Below, in pieces: positions 1-7,486 of a DNA stretch of 13,635 bases. The DNA is from Chrysochromulina tobinii (taxonomy: Eukaryota > Haptophyta > Prymnesiales > Chrysochromulinaceae). Within the stretch, counting starts at the first letter, position 1, and the number at the start of each line of letters is the position of its first letter. A program made the position numbers and the translations under genes. The stretch lies in assembly GCA_001275005.1 (NCBI GenBank), contig JWZX01000038.1, positions 1 through 13,635 of the forward strand, read 5' to 3'. The notes beneath the pieces were generated by a model that searched no databases, was not told the origin of the DNA, and saw nothing but the letters and a program-made list of their open reading frames with translations.

Positions 1-103
1 CGCGCGAGAGGGAGACGACGCTCAACTCGGGCCCAACCATGCAGTTCGTGGTCGCCCAACTTTGGTTCGTCAGCCCGGAAATTTTTATAGTTGGATTATA
101 GTT

Positions 104-195
104 GACCTATGGTTGGGCTGACTATAGCCCAACTTGGCCCATAGTTGGGATCGGCCCAACCGTGGGCCAACCACAGCCCAACTTGGCCCAACGGC
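104..195. repeat. Clustered CCCAAC/GTTGGG repeats with a hairpin
   Basis: The motif CCCAAC, or its complement GTTGGG, recurs about every 10-20 bases here. It includes a perfect inverted repeat, GTTGGGCT at 112-119 and AGCCCAAC at 126-133, with a 6-base loop. TTGGCCCAAC itself appears more than once further along. A related GGGCCCAACC lies near position 30. The cluster is just upstream of the HAD gene start at 243, so it may be a 5' regulatory or leader element, but no function can be shown. An open frame passes through it without an ATG. Confidence 0.55.
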
Positions 196-242
196 AACCC
201 TCGTACCACTTCGGAACCAAGGCGACGCGTTTTTTCGAAACA

Positions 243-1037
243 ATGGTAATTTCGATGCGGCAACACAACGCCGCGTCTCCGATCCCAACGGGCAAATCAC
301 CGGTCCAGCGGCAGCTCAGCGGGGGGCTGCGCCGTGCCAACGCCCTGTTTTATGACGATAACACCGAAAATCTCAAGGGCGCCAACCCGCGCGGCAAGCA
401 CCCGAGCGTCCTCGTGAAGCACTGCAAGGAGCCGTTGAGCGTGGATGATATCAGCAGAGTGCAGCAGGTTTTCGCGCAGAAAGCGATTGCTTCGGCCGAG
501 GACGGGTCCACACCCGTGCCCTTCTTCTTCTTCGACTTTGACGGCACTCTCACCATGCGGGATGGGTTGCTCAACTTGGCCATTGAACAGGATGATCTTA
601 GCGTGCTCTTCGGTACCTTCGAGCGCCAGCGCGCGCTGCAGCGCTTGCTGAGCGCCCTCTTGCAAGCCGGCCAAGTGTACATATTGACGTCGAACATGGC
701 GTACACGCGCGCTGCGCAGTGCCTCAACGCGCTACTGGCGACCGGCCCTGCCGCAGGCAGCCGCAGCAGCTACAGCAGAGCAGGCAGCCGGGACCTCTGC
801 ACAGGCATCAGCGCGGGCGCGAGCAGTGGAATGGCTCGCAGCAGTAGCGGCAGCAGCACCGATGGCGAGGCGGCGCGTGCATCTCATGGCGCTGAGGGTC
901 GAACAGAGGGGCCCGAGCAACCGCAAGGCCTCCGTTTCGCAGTGGACGATACAGTGCTCTTCGTGCCCGTGGGCAATAAGCTCAAAATTCTCGAGGAAAT
1001 CATTCGCGCTCGCGGCTTCGCGCTGTGCATGAAGTAA
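243..1037 (+). CDS. HAD-superfamily hydrolase-like protein, C-terminus apparently incomplete
   Basis: The frame gives 264 residues from the first in-frame ATG; the upstream open frame contains only non-ATG starts. Motif I is DFDGTLT at residues 98-104, preceded by four Phe, with D98 and D100 the expected nucleophile and acid. Motif II is YILTSN at 146-151, and the motif III lysine is probably K247 in GNKLKILEE. These define the HAD phosphatase fold; the substrate is unknown. A Ser/Gly/Ala-rich low-complexity insert fills about 165-228. The frame stops at LCMK before motif IV, the acidic pair that binds Mg2+. An in-register CMIDDFDEI lies 80 bases further on in another frame (1106-1132), so an unusual intron, a frameshift/insertion or an assembly error is likely. 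The stop also overlaps a donor-like GTAAAA at 1034. It may instead be a pseudogene or the 5' part of a fusion with the Sec14 frame downstream. Confidence 0.7.
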   Translation: MVISMRQHNAASPIPTGKSPVQRQLSGGLRRANALFYDDNTENLKGANPRGKHPSVLVKHCKEPLSVDDISRVQQVFAQKAIASAEDGSTPVPFFFFDFDGTLTMRDGLLNLAIEQDDLSVLFGTFERQRALQRLLSALLQAGQVYILTSNMAYTRAAQCLNALLATGPAAGSRSSYSRAGSRDLCTGISAGASSGMARSSSGSSTDGEAARASHGAEGRTEGPEQPQGLRFAVDDTVLFVPVGNKLKILEEIIRARGFALCMK

Positions 1038-1137
1038 AATGAGCGTCGCATCTCTTATTAAAGCGTCAGATCTCTCTTCGATGGACGCGCGGATTTCCGA
1101 ATTTTTGCATGATTGACGATTTTGACGAAATTTGACC

Positions 1138-2055
1138 ATGCTCTTCTTTCTCCTTCCGTCCCTTCCGCTTCGCTCTTCGACGCAGGCCATCCACACCGCG
1201 ATCACATATTCGGCTGTTTTGCGAGTGCCCTGGGAAGACGCAAAGATACAACAGACGCTGCTGTCGACCCATCTGGAGCAGAGATACCGAGTTGCCTTGG
1301 AGGATCCGCCGGCCTCAGCCAGAGAGGAGGCTGCCTCGAATCAGTTCGAGCCCTCGGCAGCTGTAGAGGCACTCACCGCGCGGCTCCCAGAACTCGTTCC
1401 ATATCCCCGCACGTTGTGGGGCGTGGACCTCAGTCTTGACACGCCACAGCGCCAGTCTCTGCTCTCGTCTTTCCTCCGTGCCCGTGAGTGGGACGTACCG
1501 GAGACGGTGTCATTTTTGAAGGAGACGCTGGCCTGGCGGCAGCGAGATGGCATCGACGAGGCCTACGATACCGATGCGCAAACGACGGACGTCGCGTTCC
1601 CTGATGATGTCATACAGGTCGTTCCCGGCGGCGATGGTTCGTCGACAGTCGTCATCATCAAGATGGGCGCGGTAAGCCTCGAGGCACTGCAGAACGTGGA
1701 GGCGTTCCTCGCCTGGCGAATCCGCATGCAAGAGCGCGCCTGCAAGGCCCTTTCTTCCCAGTGGGCCACCTGCCCGCGAGGGCCCAAGTACACCCTGGTG
1801 CTCGACTGCATGCATCTTCGCACGTACCATTTCGGGCGTGCATGCAGACGGGCGCTCTCGAAGCTGAGCCACGTGTGCACGCACTACTACCCCGACTTTG
1901 TGGGCGAGACGCTCGTGATCAACGCCCCGGGCTTCCTTCGGGCGGCTTGGGCTGTGGTCAACCCTCTCATGCCCGCTTGGTGGGGCGTGAGGATAGGGGA
2001 GCTGAGCGACATGCAGTTGCGTGCGGTGCCTGCGGCTCAACCCGGGTGCAGCTGA
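1138..2055 (+). CDS. Sec14-like (CRAL-TRIO) lipid-binding protein
   Basis: Read from the ATG at 1138 this is 305 residues. Residues 106-138 match the CRAL-TRIO N-terminal helices (LLSSFLRAREWDVPETVSFL, then a TLAWR-type motif). Residues 160-283 match the lipid-binding domain, including TLVLDCMHLRTYHF, the HYYPDF segment and LVINAPGFLRAAWAVVNPLM. Such proteins bind or transfer phosphoinositides or other lipids at membranes. The first 16 codons are probably intronic: 1139-1185 is a pyrimidine tract ending in CGACGCAG, a strong 3' splice site that enters this frame in phase 0 at 1186. The upstream exon is not identified. It may be the HAD reading frame or a tiny ATGAGC exon at 1039-1044. The C-terminus is shorter than usual after MPAWWG; a GTGAGG donor at 1987 and an acceptor at 2051 could extend it to 2132 with a Cys-containing tail. 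Confidence 0.7.
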   Translation: MLFFLLPSLPLRSSTQAIHTAITYSAVLRVPWEDAKIQQTLLSTHLEQRYRVALEDPPASAREEAASNQFEPSAAVEALTARLPELVPYPRTLWGVDLSLDTPQRQSLLSSFLRAREWDVPETVSFLKETLAWRQRDGIDEAYDTDAQTTDVAFPDDVIQVVPGGDGSSTVVIIKMGAVSLEALQNVEAFLAWRIRMQERACKALSSQWATCPRGPKYTLVLDCMHLRTYHFGRACRRALSKLSHVCTHYYPDFVGETLVINAPGFLRAAWAVVNPLMPAWWGVRIGELSDMQLRAVPAAQPGCS

Positions 2056-2369
2056 GAGGCGTCAGGCCGCTTCCCGATCCAGCTTGCCGAGGCTGCGTGC
2101 TGTCAGCTGACGGTATGGCATTGGGTATGTGAGAGGTGGGCAGGCCGAGTGGGCAGCGGGCCTAGGCAGAGGGTGATTGCTGCCGGTTAGAATGAGGATT
2201 TTTTACCTATGCGGATGGTGGTTCCTCCTGAATTTATTGGTTTTTGTCAGTTGAAATTGGGAAGGCATTTGGTGAACAGATGTCACAATAATCCGCATGT
2301 TTCGCTATACAATGTACTAATCATCCGCTATCTAATCAGCGATCCAATCAACGAACCTTACGGTATCGG
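2056..2369. other. Intergenic, AT-richer leader of the RING gene
   Basis: No convincing gene is seen. Base composition becomes more AT-rich after about 2190 compared with the flanking coding DNA. This stretch would hold the 3' end of the Sec14 gene, with a possible alternative last exon at 2052-2132, and the promoter and 5' leader of the RING gene at 2370. I see no clear TATA box and no AATAAA. Confidence 0.4.
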
Positions 2370-3038
2370 ATGGACGCAATCGGCTCGTCGGGCGTCCTCA
2401 TGCGCGCTCTCTTTCGAAAGATGACTCCATCATCGTGCATTCGTGGTTTCGGCCAGGCGCTCTTCGCACTCGGCATGCATATCGGTTGCTTCATGTGCGG
2501 AGCGGGTTTGCAGCTGCTCCGCACCACGCTCAGCGCGGCGCTGAGCCTCGCTCTGCCTGCCGGCCGCTGCGGCAGCTGGCGGATCAATTCAGATAGCCCA
2601 GAGAGCCCAGAGAGCCCAGCGAGGAAGCAGACCTTCTCCCACCTCAAGGCGATAAGTGCGGAGACCGAGGCGGTGCGTCGCGTGCGGATCGCGTGGCTCG
2701 TAGCGAAGTCGCAACATGAGGTGCCTCTGGAGGACCAGACATGCGCCATCTGCCTCGAGCCCTTCAGCGACTCGACCAACGGGCCAGTGCTGATCCTGGA
2801 TTGCCACCCGATGCACTGCTTCCATACCGGCTGCCTCGGACGCGCCTGGCACACCGCCTCGCGCCCGTCTCTGTGCCCGATGTGCCGGAGCAATTGCGAG
2901 GCGTCGCCATCCGGGCGAAAGGTCCGCGCGATGGCGATGGCGCACTTCCTGGGCCTCTCCCGAGGGTGCGCGCTGCGATCACCCTCGCCACCGCCGGAGC
3001 CTGAGGACATGTTCTGGGAGGAGCTTCGCAGGCGATGA
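2370..3038 (+). CDS. RING-H2 finger protein, putative E3 ubiquitin ligase
   Basis: This is an uninterrupted frame of 222 residues. The RING-H2 finger spans residues 125-172 with ligands C125, C128, C145, H149, H152, C155, C169 and C172. The order C-x2-C, C-x3-H-x2-H-x2-C, C-x2-C fits a cross-brace two-zinc domain. RING fingers of this type recruit an E2 enzyme and pass ubiquitin to substrates. A hydrophobic stretch at about residues 29-49 could be a single membrane anchor, as in many RING-H2 proteins, though Cys, Gly and His make it a weak one. Residues 75-84 contain an SPE repeat encoded by a short DNA repeat. The C-terminus is Pro/Ser-rich and acidic. The substrate is unknown. The F-box-ankyrin gene lies convergently downstream, which is suggestive but not proof of a shared role. 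Confidence 0.8.
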   Translation: MDAIGSSGVLMRALFRKMTPSSCIRGFGQALFALGMHIGCFMCGAGLQLLRTTLSAALSLALPAGRCGSWRINSDSPESPESPARKQTFSHLKAISAETEAVRRVRIAWLVAKSQHEVPLEDQTCAICLEPFSDSTNGPVLILDCHPMHCFHTGCLGRAWHTASRPSLCPMCRSNCEASPSGRKVRAMAMAHFLGLSRGCALRSPSPPPEPEDMFWEELRRR

Positions 3039-3749
3039 ACGCAGCGACTGAGCGCGCGAGCGTCCATCGCTTGCCATCATCAAGCCGTCGGAGGAGGCGA
3101 CGCGCTTCTATACCCCGGGCCGAGCTGGCCGTGCTCGGCCTGGGCAGCGTGCCGATCCAGGGCGCGAAACGTCCGAGTGTATATAACCAGACCGCAGGCG
3201 AGCGGCGAGCGTGTGAGCGCGGGCCTCAGCCCCACAGCTTTGACCGCGGTCCGTACGCCGCGCTTTACACGCACGCCGCGCGCGCCGCGCGCTACGGCCT
3301 ACGCGGCGCTCGCGTGGGGCGCGAATGAGCACCGTGTGTGTTCACGACTGTAACATTTTGTGTTGTACGAAAGACGGCCAATGCCAATATTAACAGCTCA
3401 TCGCAGTCAAAAGATTTAACCAGATTTTACCGCGCCCCCGCATCCTATTTATATAAACGATTCGCGACTCAATCCCGCGTTTCCCGGTTCGCCAGCTCGG
3501 GCACGATCGCGCGGGCATGCGGCTTGCGGGCCCGCTGCCGAGCAGCCGAGGACAACGACACGTACAGTAGATGCTCATACCGACAGTATCGAAAATGGGC
3601 GTCGTCAGAAGCACGAGGCCGCCATCCCAACGGCTGCCCCACTCAGAACACGAGGCCCTCCCAGCTCGCCGACGCGGGAAGCCTAAGTCATACTCTTCGG
3701 CCTTCAATTGTTGCTCTTGCGTGCTGCCGTGGCTCATAGCTGCCGTGGC
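3039..3749. other. Intergenic region between convergent genes
   Basis: No gene is supported. Several short open frames occur on both strands but none resembles a known family and none has a convincing start. The stretch 3270-3320 is a CG/GC-rich low-complexity run. Two TATA-like sequences occur (see separate entry), so a short or non-coding transcript is possible. Confidence 0.4.
3178..3456 (+). promoter_or_regulatory. Two TATA-like elements
   Basis: GTATATAACC lies near 3178-3187 and a near-palindromic TTTATATAAACG near 3447-3458. They sit between the 3' ends of two convergent genes, where promoters are not expected. A 66-residue frame starts at the ATG at 3571 downstream of the second element but has no recognisable features. 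They may serve an unannotated transcript or may be chance AT-rich islands in GC-rich DNA. Confidence 0.25.
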
Positions 3750-3786
3750 TCATAGCTGCCGTGGCTCATAACTGCCGTGGCTCGTT
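3723..3786. repeat. 16-bp tandem repeat spanning the F-box gene stop codon
   Basis: The unit GCTGCCGTGGCTCATA is repeated just under four times; three copies are identical and the last has diverged. The stop codon of the minus-strand F-box-ankyrin gene (3750-3752) lies inside the second copy. Because 16 is not a multiple of three, successive copies are read in different frames, so expansion or contraction would change the C-terminus. Confidence 0.85.
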
Positions 3787-5843
3787 CCGCCCTCGACGCC
3801 ACGCCATGCTTCCGGTAGGCCTGGAACAGGGAGGCCTGGAACAGGGAGGCCTGGAACAGGGAGGCCTGGAACAGGGGAGCCGGGGACGACGTGGGCGCTC
3901 GAGACGGCGCTCCACGGCTCGGGGAGGTCGGCGTAGGCGCCCCCAGCGTCGGTGCTCGATACCGCGCCTCCGATGCCTAGGTCGAGGGCCGCGTGGGCGC
4001 TCGACACGGCGCGCGCGGACGGCGCGGCTGAGGGCGAGGAGGGCTCATAGACTTGGCATCCCATAGCCTCGAGCAGCACTTGGACCACCTCCACGTGCCC
4101 CGCCTCGCGCGCCTTGGAGAGAGCCGTCGCGCCATCGTTCAGCTTCTTGAATGGGTCCGCCCGCCCGTGCAGCAGCAGGCAGACCACCTCGGCGTGCCCC
4201 TGGTGCGCCGCCGCGACGAGAGAGGTCGTCCCATACGCGCGCCCGGCGACCTCTGTGTCGGCCCGATGGCGGAGTAGGAGCTCCACGATGTGCTTGTGCC
4301 CTCCCTTGGAGGCCATCAAGAGCGAGGTGGTCCCGTAGACCGCGCCGGCCGCCTCCACGTTCGCGCCGCCCTCGAGGAGCAGCTCGACACAGCGCGTGTG
4401 ACCCGCCTTGCTGGCCTGGCACAGAGGTGTCAGACCGTCCGCCCGCGCAGCATCCACGTGAGCCCGATGCTGGAGCAGCGCCGCGACGCACGCATCATGC
4501 CCCTTGTAGGCCGCCGCGAGTAGCGGTGTGCCTCCGTCGCGGAGAGCAGCGTCCACCTCGGCCTTGGCCGCGAGCAGCATGCGCACCTGCTCGATCAGGG
4601 GCGATGTGGTGTGAATGCTCGAACAGGGTGTGAATGCTCGATCATGATCAGGACACGCATTCTTCTCAGTGGCCATGGTCATCCAGTCAGTGGCACTCAG
4701 TGGCACTCAGTGGCGGTCGATGGCTCTCGATCGCACTCGCAGGCGTACCAGCTCATCGCGTAATCAGGCGTAATCAGGCGTAATCAGGCGTAATCAGGCG
4801 TAATCAGGCGTAATCAGGCGTACCAGCTCATCGCGGCCCGATTTGGCGGCCATGAGCAGCGCTGCAACGCCGTCGTGACAGCGCGCTCGCACGCACGCGC
4901 CCGCGGCGATCAGCGCCGCCACGACGCTCGAATGGCCCTTGTATGTGGCCGTGTGCAGCGCGGTGGTCCCGTCCTTCATGGCGACGTTCACGTCCGCTGT
5001 GGCCTCGAGCAGCGCCTCCACGGTGCGCGTGTGCCCGCGGTTCGAGGCCATGATCAGCGCCGACACCCCATCCAGCCGCCGTGCGCTCACGAGCGCGCCG
5101 TGCGTGAGCAGCCGGTGCACGGGAGCGCCGCCGTGGTAGCAGGCGACGATGAGCGCACTCGCCCCGTCTTCGAGGCTGGCCTCCGGGCTCGCGCCTCGGC
5201 GGAGCATCTCGGCGATAACGGCCTCATACCCGTGCGACGCCCCGAAGAGCAATCCGCCCTCGGGCTGCATCGCCCTCGCCACCGCCATCACTCGATCCTC
5301 GGGCAGCCGCTCGTCGATGTTCAGGTGGTGCAGCTGCCGGCACGCGCCCGCCTGCAGAGCGCCCGCGAGGGCCGCGGATGCCTCGGCAAGCGAGACGGAC
5401 GGTGCGGCGATGGGCTTCGCGCGCCGGATGAAGAGGCGCGTCAGCCGCGGCAGCAGGGCCAGGCAGCAGCCGAGCCGGGGCAGCCAGTCGGCGACGACGC
5501 CCTCCAGCTCGAGGCAGATGAGGCAGTTGCCAAACGGCTGAAGGAGCGGCACGCACAGCTGCTCCTTTCGATGCAGGACGATGCGCGAGACGCCACGGCC
5601 AATCTCGTACGCCCGCGCGCAAGTCGCACGGGCAGCCAGCACATCGTCGAAGCACAGATGCTCAAAGACGACGGCGATGAGCTCAGCCGGAAGCTGTTGC
5701 AGCGCGGGCGACACTGAGGCGACGCCCTCATCGTGGACGCAGGTCTCGACGTGGAGGCGCTCCTTCTCTACCGAAGGAGACGGAGGTCTGACGAACGAGG
5801 GCGCCGCCATTGAAGCGCTGAGCTCAGCGGGCTCTTCCGACAT
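3750..5843 (-). CDS. F-box protein with about ten ankyrin repeats
   Basis: Two exons on the minus strand, 5843-4824 and 4586-3750, join in phase 0 to give 618 residues. The join falls inside an ankyrin repeat: exon 1 ends GRDEL and exon 2 begins VRMLLAAKAEVDA, restoring a perfect repeat. An F-box occupies about residues 51-85 (LPAELIAVVFEHL, then CFDDVLAARATC). A Leu-rich linker at about 105-185 precedes roughly ten ankyrin repeats at about 195-517, with DGxTxL and GHxxVVxxLL signatures. The last 100 residues are Ala/Ser/Pro-rich and end in PVPGL pentapeptides. F-box proteins bind Skp1 in SCF ubiquitin ligases, and the ankyrin stack would be the substrate-binding part; the substrate is not predictable. 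Without splicing, exon 1 ends ITPDYA-stop and exon 2 appears to have its own ATG at 4706, giving two false ankyrin genes. Confidence 0.8.
3817..3876. repeat. Four copies of a 15-bp coding repeat
   Basis: AGGCCTGGAACAGGG is repeated four times without change. On the minus strand it encodes PVPGL pentapeptides in the C-terminal tail of the F-box-ankyrin protein. The 15-bp unit keeps frame, so copy number can vary without breaking the protein. Confidence 0.95.
4587..4823 (-). other. Repeat-rich intron of the F-box-ankyrin gene
   Basis: This 237-base intron has donor GTACGC at 4823 and acceptor GATCGAGCAG ending at 4587, phase 0 on both sides. It holds six perfect copies of the decamer TAATCAGGCG (4761-4820, plus-strand reading). 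Next to these is a second copy of the donor junction: the 20 bases at 4817-4836 recur at 4741-4760. It also holds a short CACTGAGTGC repeat at about 4683-4715. The intron assignment rests on frame and on restoration of the ankyrin consensus, not on transcript data. Confidence 0.75.
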
Positions 5844-6570
5844 TAGTGACTCACCCGCGAAGCTTCATGCGTTGTTGCTGCTGCTGTGAAACACACACAC
5901 AACGCGCGCGCGCTCTCCGGACCCCCAAGCACGGGGGCCGCAATCGCAATGGACGGAGGCGTGGCCGACACAGCCTGCTATTACACAGGCCGTTAATCGG
6001 CGGCGGGCGGGGGAAGGAGAGACCCTCCCCCCTAACGTAACCCAATAGTACCGATGGGGCCACTGTTAGCAGCGGCTGCCGCCGCGACAGCGCGCACGCG
6101 CGCGTGCCGCGGTGCCGTCTCCCCCGCGAGCAGCAGCGTGACACCGTGACTCTCCTTGCGTTGTTGCTGTGGGCTTTGCAAATACGAGTCTACCCGCACA
6201 CAGCCTGGAACAGCCACCTCTGCGCGCGGTCGCGGTCTCCTCTTGGGTCCTGCCACTGCGTTCCGATTGGCTCACCTCGAGTCGTCCCCACGGTGATTAT
6301 CTCTCCTCTCGCATGCGCGTTCTCTAGGCGTTTACCCGATCGCGGGGTCTGGAGTACTTTCTACACAGCGTCGCAAGGCTGCCGTCAATCCGCCGGCGCA
6401 CCCGCCGCGTGCCTTGTTTCCCGTTCTACTGCGTCGACCACTCTACTTGGTGTCTGCGACGCAAGATCAGTCGAGAGCGAACACAGCACGCGCTCAGAGG
6501 GTCATCGAGGAAAGCGAGGCGGCGGCGACGGAGGCGGCAAAGCCGGCAGCCCGGCGTGCGCGCGAGGCGT
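5844..6570. other. Intergenic region upstream of the F-box gene
   Basis: No supported gene. It contains a CTG/TTG run at about 5870-5887 immediately upstream of the F-box start, an ACACAC run at 5890-5901 followed by CGCGCGCGC, and other CG-rich simple sequence. It would hold the F-box gene promoter on the minus strand and the 3' end of the 115-residue protein gene. A plus-strand frame at 6414-6632 has an Ala/Glu/Arg-rich helical look but overlaps the end of the minus-strand gene and matches nothing I recognise. Confidence 0.4.
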
Positions 6571-7166
6571 TCAAGCGCTGCGCGAGCGCGGCGGCGGCGG
6601 CGGCGTACAGCTCTGGATGGTGTAGTACTTGAGCGCCGACATGCCCGCTTCCGGATAGTCCTCCATCGTCACCTTGAGCGACGTGTCCTCCCCCTTGCTC
6701 ACCTCGAGCTTACCAACGTACTTGACGCGCTCGTCGTTCTTGATGGTCCAGCCGCCGTCGGGGCCGTTGCTCGTCACCGCCTCCCGGAACGCCTGGTCCA
6801 GATCAGCTGCGGACATCTTGACTGAGGGATACACGGAAAACATCCCACCCACCACGGTCAACTTCGGTCGATCCCCGGGGGGAGGGTTGGGTTGGGGGGC
6901 GTTGGCAGTCAGGCGCGAGCGAGCACGTACAAGTGTAGATGGCACGGTACTGCGACTTGTAGAGCTCGCGGCGGTCGTTGCCCTGGGGCACCTTGAGGCC
7001 TGCGAAAGGAGAGGGCATTGAGTCAGAGCGTATGCCCGCCGCTGGCCTGGGCCGACTAGAGTGGCTGCCGGTGGATGCCGCGGGTTGAGCGGCCCAGTGC
7101 ACCGCCGGGCACGCGCGCCAAGGGCGAGTGCTACCCACCGAAGAAGGAGTTCTCGTCGCTCGCCAT
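6571..7166 (-). CDS. Small conserved-looking protein of unknown function, three exons
   Basis: Exons on the minus strand are 7166-7139, 6999-6931 and 6821-6571, joined in phase 1 at both junctions, giving 115 residues. Splice sites are canonical: GTGGGT to TTTCGCAG (139-base intron) and GTACGT to CCCTCAG (109-base intron). The product begins MASDENSFFGLKVPQ and continues DRRELYKSQYRAIYTFKMS. It then has a GGWTIKNDERVKYVGKLEV segment that looks like beta strands and a MEDYPEAGMSALKYYTIQ segment. The balanced amino acid use and clean frame joins indicate a real protein. There is no signal peptide or membrane segment. The tail after residue 103 (five Pro then RSRSA) is encoded by a GCC-type run and may be wrong if another intron follows. 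I do not recognise the family. It is divergent from the fumarase gene. Confidence 0.65.
6822..6930 (-). other. Intron 2 of the 115-residue protein gene
   Basis: This 109-base minus-strand intron has donor GTACGT at 6930 and a CCCTCAG acceptor ending at 6822. It joins YRAIYT to FKMSAADLDQ in phase 1. It is C-rich near the middle, including a CCCAACCC run, and has no tandem repeat. Confidence 0.65.
7000..7138 (-). other. Intron 1 of the 115-residue protein gene
   Basis: This 139-base minus-strand intron has donor GTGGGT at 7138 and the pyrimidine-tract acceptor CTCCTTTCGCAG ending at 7000. The first exon encodes only nine full codons, so the intron lies close to the start, as is common for signal-free small eukaryotic genes. 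No tandem repeat is seen. Confidence 0.65.
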
Positions 7167-7486
7167 CTCTTTTGTCGCACAACGCCTGGCAGCGCAAAAG
7201 GTGCCCTTTCCGCGCCACAGCGCCACGTTGAAAAGTCGGCGCGTCTTGATGGGCAGAATCTTGCTGCTTTACTGTACAGACCCATTGCAGTGATACATGT
7301 AGAAGTCACACAGAGACACATTCAAATTCACACACTCAATTTCCCACTGCGGTCACCTGCTTGAAAGCCACGAGGCGCGATGCGTCAATGATGATTCCTT
7401 CATCAGCAAAGTGAAGTGATCTCCTGCACATATTGTGTTCACACGTTCCATTCAACCCGACCGGTGTAATCAATCTTGGTTCTTCG
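7167..7486. promoter_or_regulatory. Divergent promoter region
   Basis: These 320 bases separate two ATG codons that point away from each other, for the 115-residue protein (-) and fumarase (+). It is less GC-rich than the flanks near the fumarase side. I see no TATA box. A small inverted repeat, TGATGA-N5-TCATCA, lies near 7389-7405. Shared control of the two genes is plausible from layout only. Confidence 0.45.

Noticed and set aside
102-242. N-terminal extension of the HAD frame
   Set aside because: It begins at a TTG, has no ATG, and consists of the CCCAAC repeat cluster; the ATG at 243 is a better start.
297-727. Minus-strand frames opposite the HAD gene
   Set aside because: They lie opposite recognisable HAD motifs and have no family resemblance.
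3338-3771. Plus- and minus-strand frames of 66-133 residues in the intergenic region
   Set aside because: Odd composition, no motif, mutually overlapping, and partly made of the 16-bp repeat.
4045-4633. Several long frames opposite or overlapping the ankyrin exons
   Set aside because: Arg/Pro/Ala-rich shadows of the ankyrin coding strand in GC-rich DNA.
4587-4706. Separate start for a second ankyrin gene at 4706
   Set aside because: Its first 40 residues have no ankyrin character and fall in the repeat intron; splicing restores one continuous ankyrin repeat across the junction.
6104-6632. Plus-strand frames, one with an Ala/Glu/Arg-rich helical end
   Set aside because: No recognisable family and overlap with the end of the minus-strand 115-residue gene; composition can arise from GC-rich simple sequence.
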